64,000 nt of DNA, taken from assembly GCA_963699835.1 (NCBI GenBank), contig CAVOVJ010000002.1:62001-126000 (forward strand), in the 5' to 3' direction. The notes beneath the pieces were generated by a model. That model saw only the letters and a program-made list of their open reading frames with translations, had not been told where the DNA came from and ran no database searches. The position numbers were made by a program, and so were the translations under genes. The DNA is from BM003 sp963699835. Its GTDB lineage: Bacteria > Pseudomonadota > Gammaproteobacteria > Steroidobacterales > BM003. Below are positions 8,264-16,403 of the stretch, one piece after another (positions within the stretch are counted from its first letter, which is position 1; each line of letters begins with the position of its first letter).

Positions 8264-8480
8264 ATTTAGCAACATGCCCGCCCAAAAGGTGTCTGCCACC
8301 ATTTTATGAACGCCCCTAAATCAACTCCACGTCCGAGATAATTTCCACCACGGCGGCCCGGCATAAGCCAGCGCCTCTTGCAGGGCGCTTTCCAGTTGCT
8401 TCCCGTCCGTTACCCGGCGGATAGGAAGTTTAAGGTGCCCCTCATCTTCGCAGCAATGCGTGGAATGGGCCTTATGTCAG

Positions 8481-8540
8481 TGAAAAGGTGCCGGGTTAGT
8501 TTTCGGAAGGAGATAATAAACCCGGCACCTTTTCGCGCCC
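8481..8540. repeat. REP-like palindrome copy 7 (GGTGCC type)
   Basis: Left arm AAAAGGTGCCGGGTTAGTTTTC, loop GGAAGGA, right arm ATAATAAACCCGGCACCTTTTC. The loop is the complement of the usual TCCTTCC, so the unit interior is flipped relative to the arms. Confidence 0.85.
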
Positions 8541-8602
8541 TTTTCGCGACACCGCTGGCAGGCGAACAGGCACCGCTGGCGACGTGTGTTCGCGTTCTGA
8601 GT

Positions 8603-9697
8603 CTAATGGTGCCGTCTGGCCCAGATCAGCTTCCACTTGAGTTTGGCCAGGGCCAGCTCTCCGTAGATCTCATGCACCGTGGCGGTCGGATGGACGATAT
8701 CGAAGTAGAAGAACCGGTCCGGATCGTCCGCAACGGTACCACCGCAGAAACAGGTGGGCGGGAAAGGTCCGGCGTTCAGTGCCGGCGTAGCGACCTCGTC
8801 GATACCGAACAGAGCGGGGCGCCTGCTCACGATGCGACCGGCCCGGGCGAGATTGGCGTAAGTTATGGTCACGGGTTCGTCGTAGTCTCGCTTAAAACGA
8901 CGCTCGAGACGGAACAGCGCCCTGTGCAGCGTGCGGTTGAAGATTCGGGCGTTTGTCAGGATCTCCGCGATAGCGGCGTCCGTCGGTGTCTCCGGGAAAA
9001 ACAGGGCCGCGTCCAGCGGCGGATTCAGACCGGGTACCGTGTCAACTACAACTGAGCCGAGCACCAGGAAATGGCGTGCTCCGGCTTCGGCCAGAGTAGT
9101 CACGTGATCGAGAACGTTTTCCACCAGGTCGTCGGGGCTCGTCGGGGCGCCAGGCGGAATCAGGTCATTGTTGCCGGCCTGAACAACGAATAGCTGATCG
9201 TCCGAAGGCGTTCCAGGTGGCAGTGGAGGCAGGAAGGGCAGAAAGGCCGGCGGCACGCCGGTCAGGTAGTAGTCGATCTGCGCACCGACGTTCGGGACGG
9301 CGACAGCGAACGCCGGACCGGGACCATATTCCGCCCCACCCCAGGCGAAGTTCCGGCCGCCCATAAAGCTGGATAGAGACGCAGGCATTATTCCGAGCCC
9401 GTCGGCGAGGATCTCGTGCCACACCGGGCCATTGGTAAAACGCCCGTTAAACCATTGCGGGCTGGCGGGTAGCTGCGGGCTCGTCGGCGTCGGGGCCAAC
9501 CCTGTGAGCATGAATACGTTGCCAGTGTCCGACAGGCTGTCGCCGAACACCACGATCTCGCTGATCTCGACCCCCTCCCCGGCGTTGGCCATGCCGCTGG
9601 CGCCGACCAGCAGCATCACAAGGAGCAGCGCCAGACGCTGCCCCGAGACGCTCCTGACAAAATTACTGTACAAGTTCATTAGCGTCGTCTGGTTCAT
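8603..9697 (-). CDS. Secreted SGNH/GDSL lipase-esterase
   Basis: An exported hydrolase of the GDSL family acting on ester bonds of lipids or related substrates. A signal peptide covers the first 35-40 residues (cleavage near MANA). Block I is FGDSLSDTG, with the nucleophile serine; block III is AGNNDL; block V is DIVHPT, with the catalytic Asp and His. The start at 9697 is chosen because GAGGG lies 8 nt upstream; an ATG at 9712 has no such site. There is no autotransporter barrel: the protein ends soon after block V. It is divergent from the regulator at 9863. Confidence 0.9.
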   Translation of the reverse strand: MNQTTLMNLYSNFVRSVSGQRLALLLVMLLVGASGMANAGEGVEISEIVVFGDSLSDTGNVFMLTGLAPTPTSPQLPASPQWFNGRFTNGPVWHEILADGLGIMPASLSSFMGGRNFAWGGAEYGPGPAFAVAVPNVGAQIDYYLTGVPPAFLPFLPPLPPGTPSDDQLFVVQAGNNDLIPPGAPTSPDDLVENVLDHVTTLAEAGARHFLVLGSVVVDTVPGLNPPLDAALFFPETPTDAAIAEILTNARIFNRTLHRALFRLERRFKRDYDEPVTITYANLARAGRIVSRRPALFGIDEVATPALNAGPFPPTCFCGGTVADDPDRFFYFDIVHPTATVHEIYGELALAKLKWKLIWARRHH

Positions 9698-9797
9698 TAG
9701 TTTTGCCCTCATAAGTCAGTCCGATGATCGGAGGTAAGAGGTTGCGGTGACGCGGTTGTTCGGCGCCGCCCGCCCCGACGCTCTTGAGTCTGTACCG

Positions 9798-9823
9798 CTA
9801 CCTTTGAAACTGCTTGAAGGTAG
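9798..9823. promoter_or_regulatory. Inverted repeat in divergent promoter region
   Basis: CTACCTT and AAGGTAG, separated by 12 nt, lie between the divergent esterase and regulator genes, about 40 nt before the regulator start. The position suits an operator or a leader hairpin. This is seen in sequence only; binding is inferred. Confidence 0.3.
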
Positions 9824-9862
9824 TGCGAAGATTCGACGAAGCTTGCGTGGAGCGGCACGTTG

Positions 9863-11773
9863 ATGGACGAGCGCTCAATGAGACGGGTGGTTTGCGTCGG
9901 TGACCTGGTGGTCGATGCCGGCGCGCGCACGGTCGAACGTGATGGTCATCCCATTCATGTCACCAAACTTTCATTCGATTTGCTGCTCGCACTGATCGAA
10001 GCCGCTCCCGAGGCGTTGTCCACCGAGGCGCTGATGGATCGCGTATGGGAAAACCGCGTGGTGAGCCCCGCGACTGTCGCAAAGCGGGTCGAAATGCTGC
10101 GCCAGGCTCTCAGCGACGACGCCGCTGGCGCCCGCTACGTCGTGCTGGTACGCGGCTATGGCTATCGCCTGGCGACCCCTGAGCCGATGGAACGCACCGC
10201 CGAGTCAAAAGCGGCCGCCTTGCCCGTGCGGGAGACTCATTCAACCCGCCGATTTCGGTCGCTCGGTACCCTGATACTGGCGATGGCAACGCTGGCCGCG
10301 CTGTTCCTGCTGTTCCTTCCGAGAGATGACGACCCGCCGCCATCGGAACGCTCCATTGCCGTGCTGCCTTTCGAGTCTCTGAGCGATGCGCCCGAAGATC
10401 GATGGTTCGCGGAAGGTTTGGCGGAGGAAATCGGTCACAGCCTCGCGCGGACCGGGGACCTGCTCGTCGCCGGCCAAACAAGCACGCTGGCGTACGGCAG
10501 TACTGTGTCTGAAGCACGCGCCGTCGGAACGGCACTGGGGGTCGCCCACTTGCTGACCGGCACCGTGCGCCGCGACGGCGAACGCGTACGCGTAGTAACC
10601 CGACTCACCGCCACGGCAGACGGTTTCCAACTGTGGAGCGAGGCTTTCGACGAGACCATGGAAGACGCTCTTGCGGTGCAGCGTAAAATCGCTGAGCGTG
10701 TCGCTGGACAGCTGCGGGGCCGCGATGCGAAACGCGACTTCCCGGACCCGGCTGCCTCCTCGTCCAGTCCGCAAGCCTATGCCCTGTACCTCCAAGCCGT
10801 AAGCCTCAGCCCCTATCCGTCAGGCCCGAAAATGGGCGTCGCCCAGGCGCTGATCGAACGGGTCGTCGAGCTCGATCCGGGCTTCGCTCTTGGGTGGACT
10901 CGGCTGGCTGCGATTCACGGCCGCCGCCTCTACTTCGATCCGGCTTATCCGCTTGCGCCGGACGAGTCCATCCGGATTATCCGCGAGGCCGTCGACCGGG
11001 CACTCGCGATCGATCCCACCATCGGCGAGAGCTACGCCAATCTAGCCGGACTCGCCTGGGCTTTCGACCAGGACCTCGCACGGACGGCAGGCCTCCTCGA
11101 ACAAGCGGTGCGCCTAGACCCTTGGAACCTGCAGGTGTTGGGGCTGGCGCGAGACTTCATGCGCGCCATCGGCGACCTCGAGGGCTCCCGCGACCTCGGC
11201 GCCTACATCCTGCGACGTGACCCGCTTTGCGTCTCATGCCGAACCCAGTACGCTGGCACGCTTGAGTGCCTCGGCGATTTCGAGGAGGCGGAGCGGCAGG
11301 CACAGGTGGTAGAAGATATGGCTCCGGGGTACCCGGTGGCGGGCGCGTTAGGGAATATAAGCCTGGCCCGGGGCGATCTCGCGGAGGCGGAGTCACGCTA
11401 CGCTCGCGCCGAGGACCCGCTGCAGCGCCTCGCAGGGCGAGCTCTGCTCCAGCACGCTCGCGGTGATACGGCGGCTGCCCGACGTTCGTTGGCACAGCTG
11501 ATGGAAGGCCCGGATAGCTACTGGTCTGTGCAGTCCTCTACAGCCGCCGCCCTGGGCAAGAAAGCGCTCGCGCTGGAAGCGTTGCGACGCGGCATGCAGA
11601 GTAAGCCCCTGTTCGTGCAGGGGACGATCTGCGCGCCGTATTTCGATCCTCTCCGCGACGATCCGCAGTGGCAGGAGCTGATGCTCGCCCTGGGACGCAA
11701 TGCGGACGGCAGTCAGGCCGTTTCCTTCGAGATGCCCCCGCTGCCCGGTTACAGTATTTCAGGGTCAGAGTAG
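9863..11773 (+). CDS. CadC-like wHTH regulator with TolB-like and TPR domains
   Basis: A 636-residue membrane-anchored transcription regulator. Residues ~8-105 are an OmpR/PhoB-type winged helix (LSTEALMDRVWENRVV, then YVVLVRGYGYRLA). One transmembrane segment follows near residue 120-140 (LGTLILAMATLAALFLLF). Outside lies a TolB-N/adenylate-cyclase-associated domain starting RSIAVLPFESLSDAPEDRWF, then about 300 residues of TPR-like helices. It probably senses an extracytoplasmic signal and binds DNA from the membrane. The start could also be the ATG at 9878. Divergent orientation suggests it controls the esterase. Confidence 0.85.
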   Translation: MDERSMRRVVCVGDLVVDAGARTVERDGHPIHVTKLSFDLLLALIEAAPEALSTEALMDRVWENRVVSPATVAKRVEMLRQALSDDAAGARYVVLVRGYGYRLATPEPMERTAESKAAALPVRETHSTRRFRSLGTLILAMATLAALFLLFLPRDDDPPPSERSIAVLPFESLSDAPEDRWFAEGLAEEIGHSLARTGDLLVAGQTSTLAYGSTVSEARAVGTALGVAHLLTGTVRRDGERVRVVTRLTATADGFQLWSEAFDETMEDALAVQRKIAERVAGQLRGRDAKRDFPDPAASSSSPQAYALYLQAVSLSPYPSGPKMGVAQALIERVVELDPGFALGWTRLAAIHGRRLYFDPAYPLAPDESIRIIREAVDRALAIDPTIGESYANLAGLAWAFDQDLARTAGLLEQAVRLDPWNLQVLGLARDFMRAIGDLEGSRDLGAYILRRDPLCVSCRTQYAGTLECLGDFEEAERQAQVVEDMAPGYPVAGALGNISLARGDLAEAESRYARAEDPLQRLAGRALLQHARGDTAAARRSLAQLMEGPDSYWSVQSSTAAALGKKALALEALRRGMQSKPLFVQGTICAPYFDPLRDDPQWQELMLALGRNADGSQAVSFEMPPLPGYSISGSE

Positions 11774-11813
11774 GACAGCACTCGGTGCGAGTAGTCGCAG
11801 CTACCTGTGAAGG

Positions 11814-11922
11814 GAAAATGGTGCCGGGTTTATTTTCTGCCGGTACCTTTTCCTTTTTGGCGAAAATAAACCGGGTACCTTTTCACACCTTTTCACCACA
11901 CAGGGTACCTTTTCACCACACG
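11814..11922. repeat. REP-like element copy 8, compound
   Basis: A left arm with GGTGCC, an interior CTGCCGGTACCTTTTCC, a right arm with CCGGGTACC, then two extra half arms ending ACCTTTTCACC. It fills the 5' untranslated region of the antiporter gene. Its interior TTTTCTGCCGGTACCTTTTC is shared with copy 9 at 18.7 kb. Confidence 0.85.
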
Positions 11923-11946
11923 AGTCGTACCGCGAGGTTCATTCTG

Positions 11947-13167
11947 ATGTACGTGCAACTGGCAGTGCTCGCGGTATTCGTATTCGTCTATAGCGCGATA
12001 GCCGGCGGACTCGAGAAAACACCGGTAAACGGTGCCATGGTTTTTACCGCATTCGGCCTGTTATTTGGACCCCTGGGTTTCGGGATTCTGAGCCTCGACA
12101 TCGAGGCTGAGGGGATCAGAAAGCTGGCCGAGCTAACTCTGGCGCTGGTGCTGTTTACCGACGCGAGCAACGCCAATCTCGCCATTCTCAAGAAGAACAT
12201 CGGATTGCCGCGCCGGTTGCTATTGGTCGGACTCCCGCTGACGATTCTCCTCGGCTACGTTTTCGGAATAGTCATATTTGACGAACTTGGACTTCTTGAG
12301 ATTGCGCTGATCGCTACGATGCTGGCACCGACTGATGCCGCGCTGGGAAAGGCGGTCGTCACCGACGAATCGGTGCCTAGCAATATCCGCGAGAGCCTCA
12401 ACGTCGAAAGCGGCTTGAACGACGGCATCTGCGTGCCGATTTTATTCGTATTCCTGGCGCTGGCTGTCGGGACGAGTACGGATGAGGGCACCGCCTCGCT
12501 CGCAATCAGACTGGTAGCAGAAGACATCGGCATTGGCGTCGTCGTTGGCGTCACGTTGACCTATTTCGGCGTCGCGTTGGTGCGCCTTAGTGCGGCCCGG
12601 GGCTGGGTCACGAAGTCCTGGCGCCAACTTCCCGTCGTGGCACTGGCGTTCGGTTGTTTCGCATTAGCCCAGGCACTCGGTGGAAGTGGCTTCATTGCAG
12701 CGTTCTGCGGCGGGCTGTTTTTCGGCTGGCTGGCCGGTGACAAAAAGCAGCCATTCCTGTTGGCGGCGGAGGGAACCGGCGACACTTTCGCGTTACTGAC
12801 ATGGGTGGTGTTCGGCTGCATGGTGGTCGGCCCCGCCTTCAATGCTCTCAGCTGGCAGGTCGTGCTCTACGCCTTGTTGAGTCTGACGGTGATAAGAATG
12901 CTTCCTGTCTTTATCGTGCTGTGGGGAACGAATCTCAGAATCAGCGAGAAGCTTTTTATCGGTTGGTTCGGTCCGCGTGGGCTTGCCAGTATCGTTTTTG
13001 GGGTGATCGTATTGGGAGAGAATCTTCCCGGTAGCGAGACGATCAAGATGGCAGCCGTCTCGACAATTGCGCTCAGCGTTGTGCTTCACGGGCTGACCGC
13101 AAAACCATTCATCGCGGCACTCGCCGCAAGAGAAAACCGAGCGAGTCGGTCGGATGAAGGGGGATAG
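11947..13167 (+). CDS. Cation:proton antiporter (CPA1/NhaP type)
   Basis: A 406-residue inner-membrane exchanger with about twelve hydrophobic segments, expected to extrude Na+ or K+ for H+. Characteristic pieces are FTDASNANLAILKKN (TM4-5 region), MLAPTDAALGKAVV and ESLNVESGLNDGICVP, the last carrying the ND pair that takes part in ion binding in the CPA superfamily; HGLTAKPFIAAL closes the domain. There is no cytoplasmic TrkA-C or cyclic-nucleotide domain. The ATG at 11947 begins the first membrane segment; upstream in-frame codons run into the repeat and are not coding. Confidence 0.9.
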   Translation: MYVQLAVLAVFVFVYSAIAGGLEKTPVNGAMVFTAFGLLFGPLGFGILSLDIEAEGIRKLAELTLALVLFTDASNANLAILKKNIGLPRRLLLVGLPLTILLGYVFGIVIFDELGLLEIALIATMLAPTDAALGKAVVTDESVPSNIRESLNVESGLNDGICVPILFVFLALAVGTSTDEGTASLAIRLVAEDIGIGVVVGVTLTYFGVALVRLSAARGWVTKSWRQLPVVALAFGCFALAQALGGSGFIAAFCGGLFFGWLAGDKKQPFLLAAEGTGDTFALLTWVVFGCMVVGPAFNALSWQVVLYALLSLTVIRMLPVFIVLWGTNLRISEKLFIGWFGPRGLASIVFGVIVLGENLPGSETIKMAAVSTIALSVVLHGLTAKPFIAALAARENRASRSDEGG

Positions 13168-13168
13168 A

Positions 13169-13393
13169 TCAGGATGAAGTGATGTAGCGGAAGACCGCGG
13201 CGATTAGTAACAAGACAAACGATATGGAATTGTCCGGCAAAGCGAGGGAATCGATCAGGACGGCGTTGCCGTTGCCGGACGAGCCAGGCACGCCAAAGGT
13301 CCGCTCTCCGCTCATGGAGCCGGTAGAGCCCCAGGAACCAATGCTGCCCACGGCTCCAGGTTCCCCTTTCATACGACCGAGCGGCCTGCGCAA
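13169..13393 (-). CDS. Possible small Gly/Ser-rich protein with C-terminal membrane segment
   Basis: A 74-codon frame ending in a hydrophobic stretch (ISFVLLLIAAVF) after a Gly/Ser-rich middle. It begins 16 nt after the end of the outer-membrane factor gene on the same strand, so it could be a small last gene of the efflux operon. No clear ribosome-binding site or family supports it. Confidence 0.25.
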   Translation of the reverse strand: MRRPLGRMKGEPGAVGSIGSWGSTGSMSGERTFGVPGSSGNGNAVLIDSLALPDNSISFVLLLIAAVFRYITSS

Positions 13394-13408
13394 TTCCGGC
13401 CGTCAAAC

Positions 13409-14914
13409 TCAACGGTCGTCGAATTCCCGATCCCAGTATTTGGTCCGATTCTGCATTTCTTCCCGGGTCTCCTCGGGGAGAAGATCCAAGGGGTCCTCGC
13501 TCGGGCGCACTTCCCAGCCGCCTCCAAGGGCCCGGTAGACCTCCACGAGATTTGCCGCCACCGAGCCCTGTGCTGTTGCCAGCTGATCCTGCTGCGAATT
13601 CAGCGATACCAGCGTGTTGATGACGGTGTTGTAGGTAACCAGCCCATCTTCGTATTGCAGTGCCGCGATATCTGCCGCGCGCTGTGCTGCGTCTGCGGCG
13701 GACCGGAGATCAGCGAGTTGCTCCTGGGACCGGAGAAAAGCGACGATTGCGTTCTCGACCTCCGCCTGGACCTGGAGAATCGTCTGACGATAGTCCTCGA
13801 GGAGTTGCTGGAAAGTCGCGTCCTGGAGGCGGATATTGCTGCGCAGCCGGCCGTAGTTGAAGATGTTCCACTGGAATCCACCCGCGAGGTTGTAGCGGAA
13901 GGTATCGTTGGTAAAAAGATCGCCCGCGTCCCGCTCACCTGCGGTTGTTACGCTGGTGCCGATCGAGCCGTCGATCGAAAACCGTGGATAAAGATCGGTG
14001 ATCGCCACTCCGATCTGGGCGCTCTGGGCGGCCAGACGGCGTTCGGCAACGCGGATATCGGGCCGCCGCCGGATCAGGTCCTGGGGCATGCCAACAGCGA
14101 TCCCCGGATCGACGTCAGGCACCGGCCGCGGCTCGCCCAAAAGATCGCCAAGGTCCTGGGGCGGCCGGCCGAGCAGCACGGCCAGTCCGTTTTTCAACTG
14201 CTGCAACGAGATCTCCAGGGAGTACAGCGTTGCCCGGGTGTTGTAGAGCAGTGTCTGTGCTTGCTCGACATCGAGTGCGCTGGTGGCACCGGCAGCCAAT
14301 TTGGCTCGGGTAATCCGTGTGCTTTCCTCCTGGAGCTTTACGTTGTAACGGCCGACTTCGAGCCGCCGCTGAGTCGTACGGATCGACAGATAGGTCTGCG
14401 CGACCTGGGAGATCAGCGAAACCATGACGCCGTCGTAGCTGGCCAGGCTCGCATCCACCAGGGCCGATGCGGTCTCGATCTGGCGCCGAAAACGGCCCCA
14501 GACGTCCGCTTCCCAACTGATGTTAAATCCGAAATCGTAGACATCGTCGGTCTTGCGGTTGGCGCGCTCGATGCCCGCCGAACCACTCAGGTCCTGTTGC
14601 TGCGGATACTGGTTACCGACCGCGATGGCGAGCTGCTGCTGAGCCTGGAGCACGCGCAGTCCCGCGGAGCGCAAAGTCAGATTATCGGCGACGGAGGTCT
14701 GCACCAGCCGGTCGAGCACCGGGTCACGGAGCGTTGTGGTCCACCATTCGGGCGCCAGCGGTGAAGTCGATTCGAGACGCGGATCCTCATAGGCGAGCCA
14801 ATCGGTTTCCAGCGGTGCCCCGGGCGTGTCATAGTCCGGCCCCAAAATCACGCAGCCGGGACCGATCATGGCTGCCGCCGCAAGAATGGCCAGATGACGC
14901 AGCATTCGGAGCAT
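13409..14914 (-). CDS. Outer-membrane efflux lipoprotein, NodT/TolC family
   Basis: A 501-residue outer-membrane channel that completes a tripartite efflux system. The signal peptide ends at the lipobox MIGPGC. PDYDTPGAPL follows, then two OEP repeats with long amphipathic helices; RPDIRVAERRLAAQSAQIGVA is a hallmark of the NodT subfamily. The ATG at 14914, 10 nt after the stop of the adaptor gene, is preferred over a start further upstream that would overlap the adaptor and add a basic non-signal leader. It is the last main gene of the operon running from 18635 downward. Confidence 0.92.
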   Translation of the reverse strand: MLRMLRHLAILAAAAMIGPGCVILGPDYDTPGAPLETDWLAYEDPRLESTSPLAPEWWTTTLRDPVLDRLVQTSVADNLTLRSAGLRVLQAQQQLAIAVGNQYPQQQDLSGSAGIERANRKTDDVYDFGFNISWEADVWGRFRRQIETASALVDASLASYDGVMVSLISQVAQTYLSIRTTQRRLEVGRYNVKLQEESTRITRAKLAAGATSALDVEQAQTLLYNTRATLYSLEISLQQLKNGLAVLLGRPPQDLGDLLGEPRPVPDVDPGIAVGMPQDLIRRRPDIRVAERRLAAQSAQIGVAITDLYPRFSIDGSIGTSVTTAGERDAGDLFTNDTFRYNLAGGFQWNIFNYGRLRSNIRLQDATFQQLLEDYRQTILQVQAEVENAIVAFLRSQEQLADLRSAADAAQRAADIAALQYEDGLVTYNTVINTLVSLNSQQDQLATAQGSVAANLVEVYRALGGGWEVRPSEDPLDLLPEETREEMQNRTKYWDREFDDR

Positions 14915-14924
14915 CAGGTCGTGC

Positions 14925-16064
14925 CTATTGCAGCGCTGCCGGCGCCGCCTCCGGTTTGCGTTCTTTCCAATCATCCCCGGACGTGCCAGTCATCACCAGC
15001 ACCGAGCAGGTGGTGCCGACCCGGAGCATGACGTCATCCGGCACCGTGGTCAGATGGATACGTACCGGGACGCGCTGGGCTAGCCGAATCCATTCGAAGG
15101 TCGGGCTGACGTTGGGCAACAGATCGAAGCCGGTGCTGCCGTCCTGTTGAGCGATACCCCAGCCCAGGCTGTCCACATAGCCTTCCAGCGGCGCATCAGG
15201 AAAAGTCATCAGCGTGATGATCGCCTTGTCCCCAGGCTTTATCCCCGCGATACGATTCTCCTTGAAAAAGCCTTCGACTCGGAGGCTCGAGGTGTCCACA
15301 AGTGCCAAAACGGGCTGGTTGGCCACCGCCTGAGTGCCCAGCCGCAGCGTGAGATTGGTCACGTATCCGTCGGCGGGCGCCCGCACTTCAGTGAATTCCA
15401 GATTGAGCTCCGCCTGGCGCAGCGCCGCCACCGCGGCCCTGACCTGGGGATTGCTTTCGCCGACCGCACCGAGTTTGGCCTCGGCCTCCGCCAATCCCGC
15501 CCGGGCCTCCGCCAGGTTCGCACGCGCCTGCAGAACCTGCGCCTCGGCGCTGCGTTTGTCCTGCAACGACACCTCGTAATTGGCCTTGGCCGCTTCCAAA
15601 GCGCGTTCTGAGGTGGCCCGCTGCGGCAGCAGTTCCTTCTGGCGCTCATATTCGGCCTTGTTCCGGGCAATCGTGGAGTCATAGGCCGAAATCGCGCTCT
15701 CGGCCCGCTCGATATTGCCTCTCGCCACATCGACCGCGGCCCGCGCGGCCTCGACCTGCTTCTCCAGAGCCCGGACCGAGTCTCCGGTCTCGTCGAGCTG
15801 CGCTCGGGCCCTATCCACATCCGACTGAAACGTTCGGGGATCGATCTGGAACAGCAGCTCGCCGGCATTGACGAACTGGTTATCGCGGATCGGCAGCTCG
15901 ACGATCGGGCCGGTCACCCGCGGCGTGACCTGGATGACGTCGGCGCGAACCTGGCCATCCCGGGTCCAGGGGTTGACGACATAGTCCCGATATTTGAGTA
16001 GCACGACGAGAACGGCGATCAGGACCACGACCCCGGTTAGCAGATATTTCCGGTCTAACTTCAC
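14925..16064 (-). CDS. HlyD/EmrA-type membrane fusion protein
   Basis: A 379-residue periplasmic adaptor linking an inner-membrane pump to the outer-membrane channel. There is one N-terminal membrane helix (YLLTGVVVLIAVLVVLL), then the biotinyl-lipoyl half VRADVIQVTPRVTGPIVEL, a coiled-coil hairpin of about 120 residues, the second lipoyl half VRAPADGYVTNLTLRLGTQA and a beta-barrel domain. It resembles AaeA/EmrA. It starts with GTG at 16064, one nucleotide after the stop of the DUF1656 gene, so the two are coupled. Confidence 0.93.
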   Translation of the reverse strand: MKLDRKYLLTGVVVLIAVLVVLLKYRDYVVNPWTRDGQVRADVIQVTPRVTGPIVELPIRDNQFVNAGELLFQIDPRTFQSDVDRARAQLDETGDSVRALEKQVEAARAAVDVARGNIERAESAISAYDSTIARNKAEYERQKELLPQRATSERALEAAKANYEVSLQDKRSAEAQVLQARANLAEARAGLAEAEAKLGAVGESNPQVRAAVAALRQAELNLEFTEVRAPADGYVTNLTLRLGTQAVANQPVLALVDTSSLRVEGFFKENRIAGIKPGDKAIITLMTFPDAPLEGYVDSLGWGIAQQDGSTGFDLLPNVSPTFEWIRLAQRVPVRIHLTTVPDDVMLRVGTTCSVLVMTGTSGDDWKERKPEAAPAALQ

Positions 16065-16065
16065 G

Positions 16066-16278
16066 CTAGATTCCTATGAAAAATATTCCGACCAATACTG
16101 TGTAAATGACGATCATGGCCAGAAACATGAGTGGTGGATTGGCAACATAGCGCGATATCCGGTAGCGATTGAGCAGATGCACCGTCACGAGCGCAGCTAT
16201 CAGTCCCAGTAGTCCGGCTATCAGCATGGGCGGGAAATAGACCCCGCCGATCGCGAATTCCTGCGGCAACGGAAACAT
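16066..16278 (-). CDS. DUF1656 (AaeX-like) small membrane protein
   Basis: A 70-residue protein with two membrane helices; the sequence opens FPLPQEFAIGGVYFPPML, typical of DUF1656. It regularly sits between FUSC pump and HlyD adaptor genes, as in aaeX-aaeA-aaeB, and is presumed to assist the pump. Its stop nearly touches the adaptor start. Confidence 0.9.
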   Translation of the reverse strand: MFPLPQEFAIGGVYFPPMLIAGLLGLIAALVTVHLLNRYRISRYVANPPLMFLAMIVIYTVLVGIFFIGI

Positions 16279-16403
16279 CAGGCTCCGGGCTCCCGACTGT
16301 GCGGCTTGCCATGATAACCGACCGACCGTTTCGCCGAACGGCCGGGTGCGGGTATAAAAACTGAAAGCTCCATCGAATGTCCCTGCAATGATTGAACGGC
16401 ATG

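Noticed and set aside
8378..9055. 225-codon plus-strand frame
   Set aside because: It crosses repeat copy 7 and then lies antisense to the GDSL esterase, whose catalytic blocks are clear.
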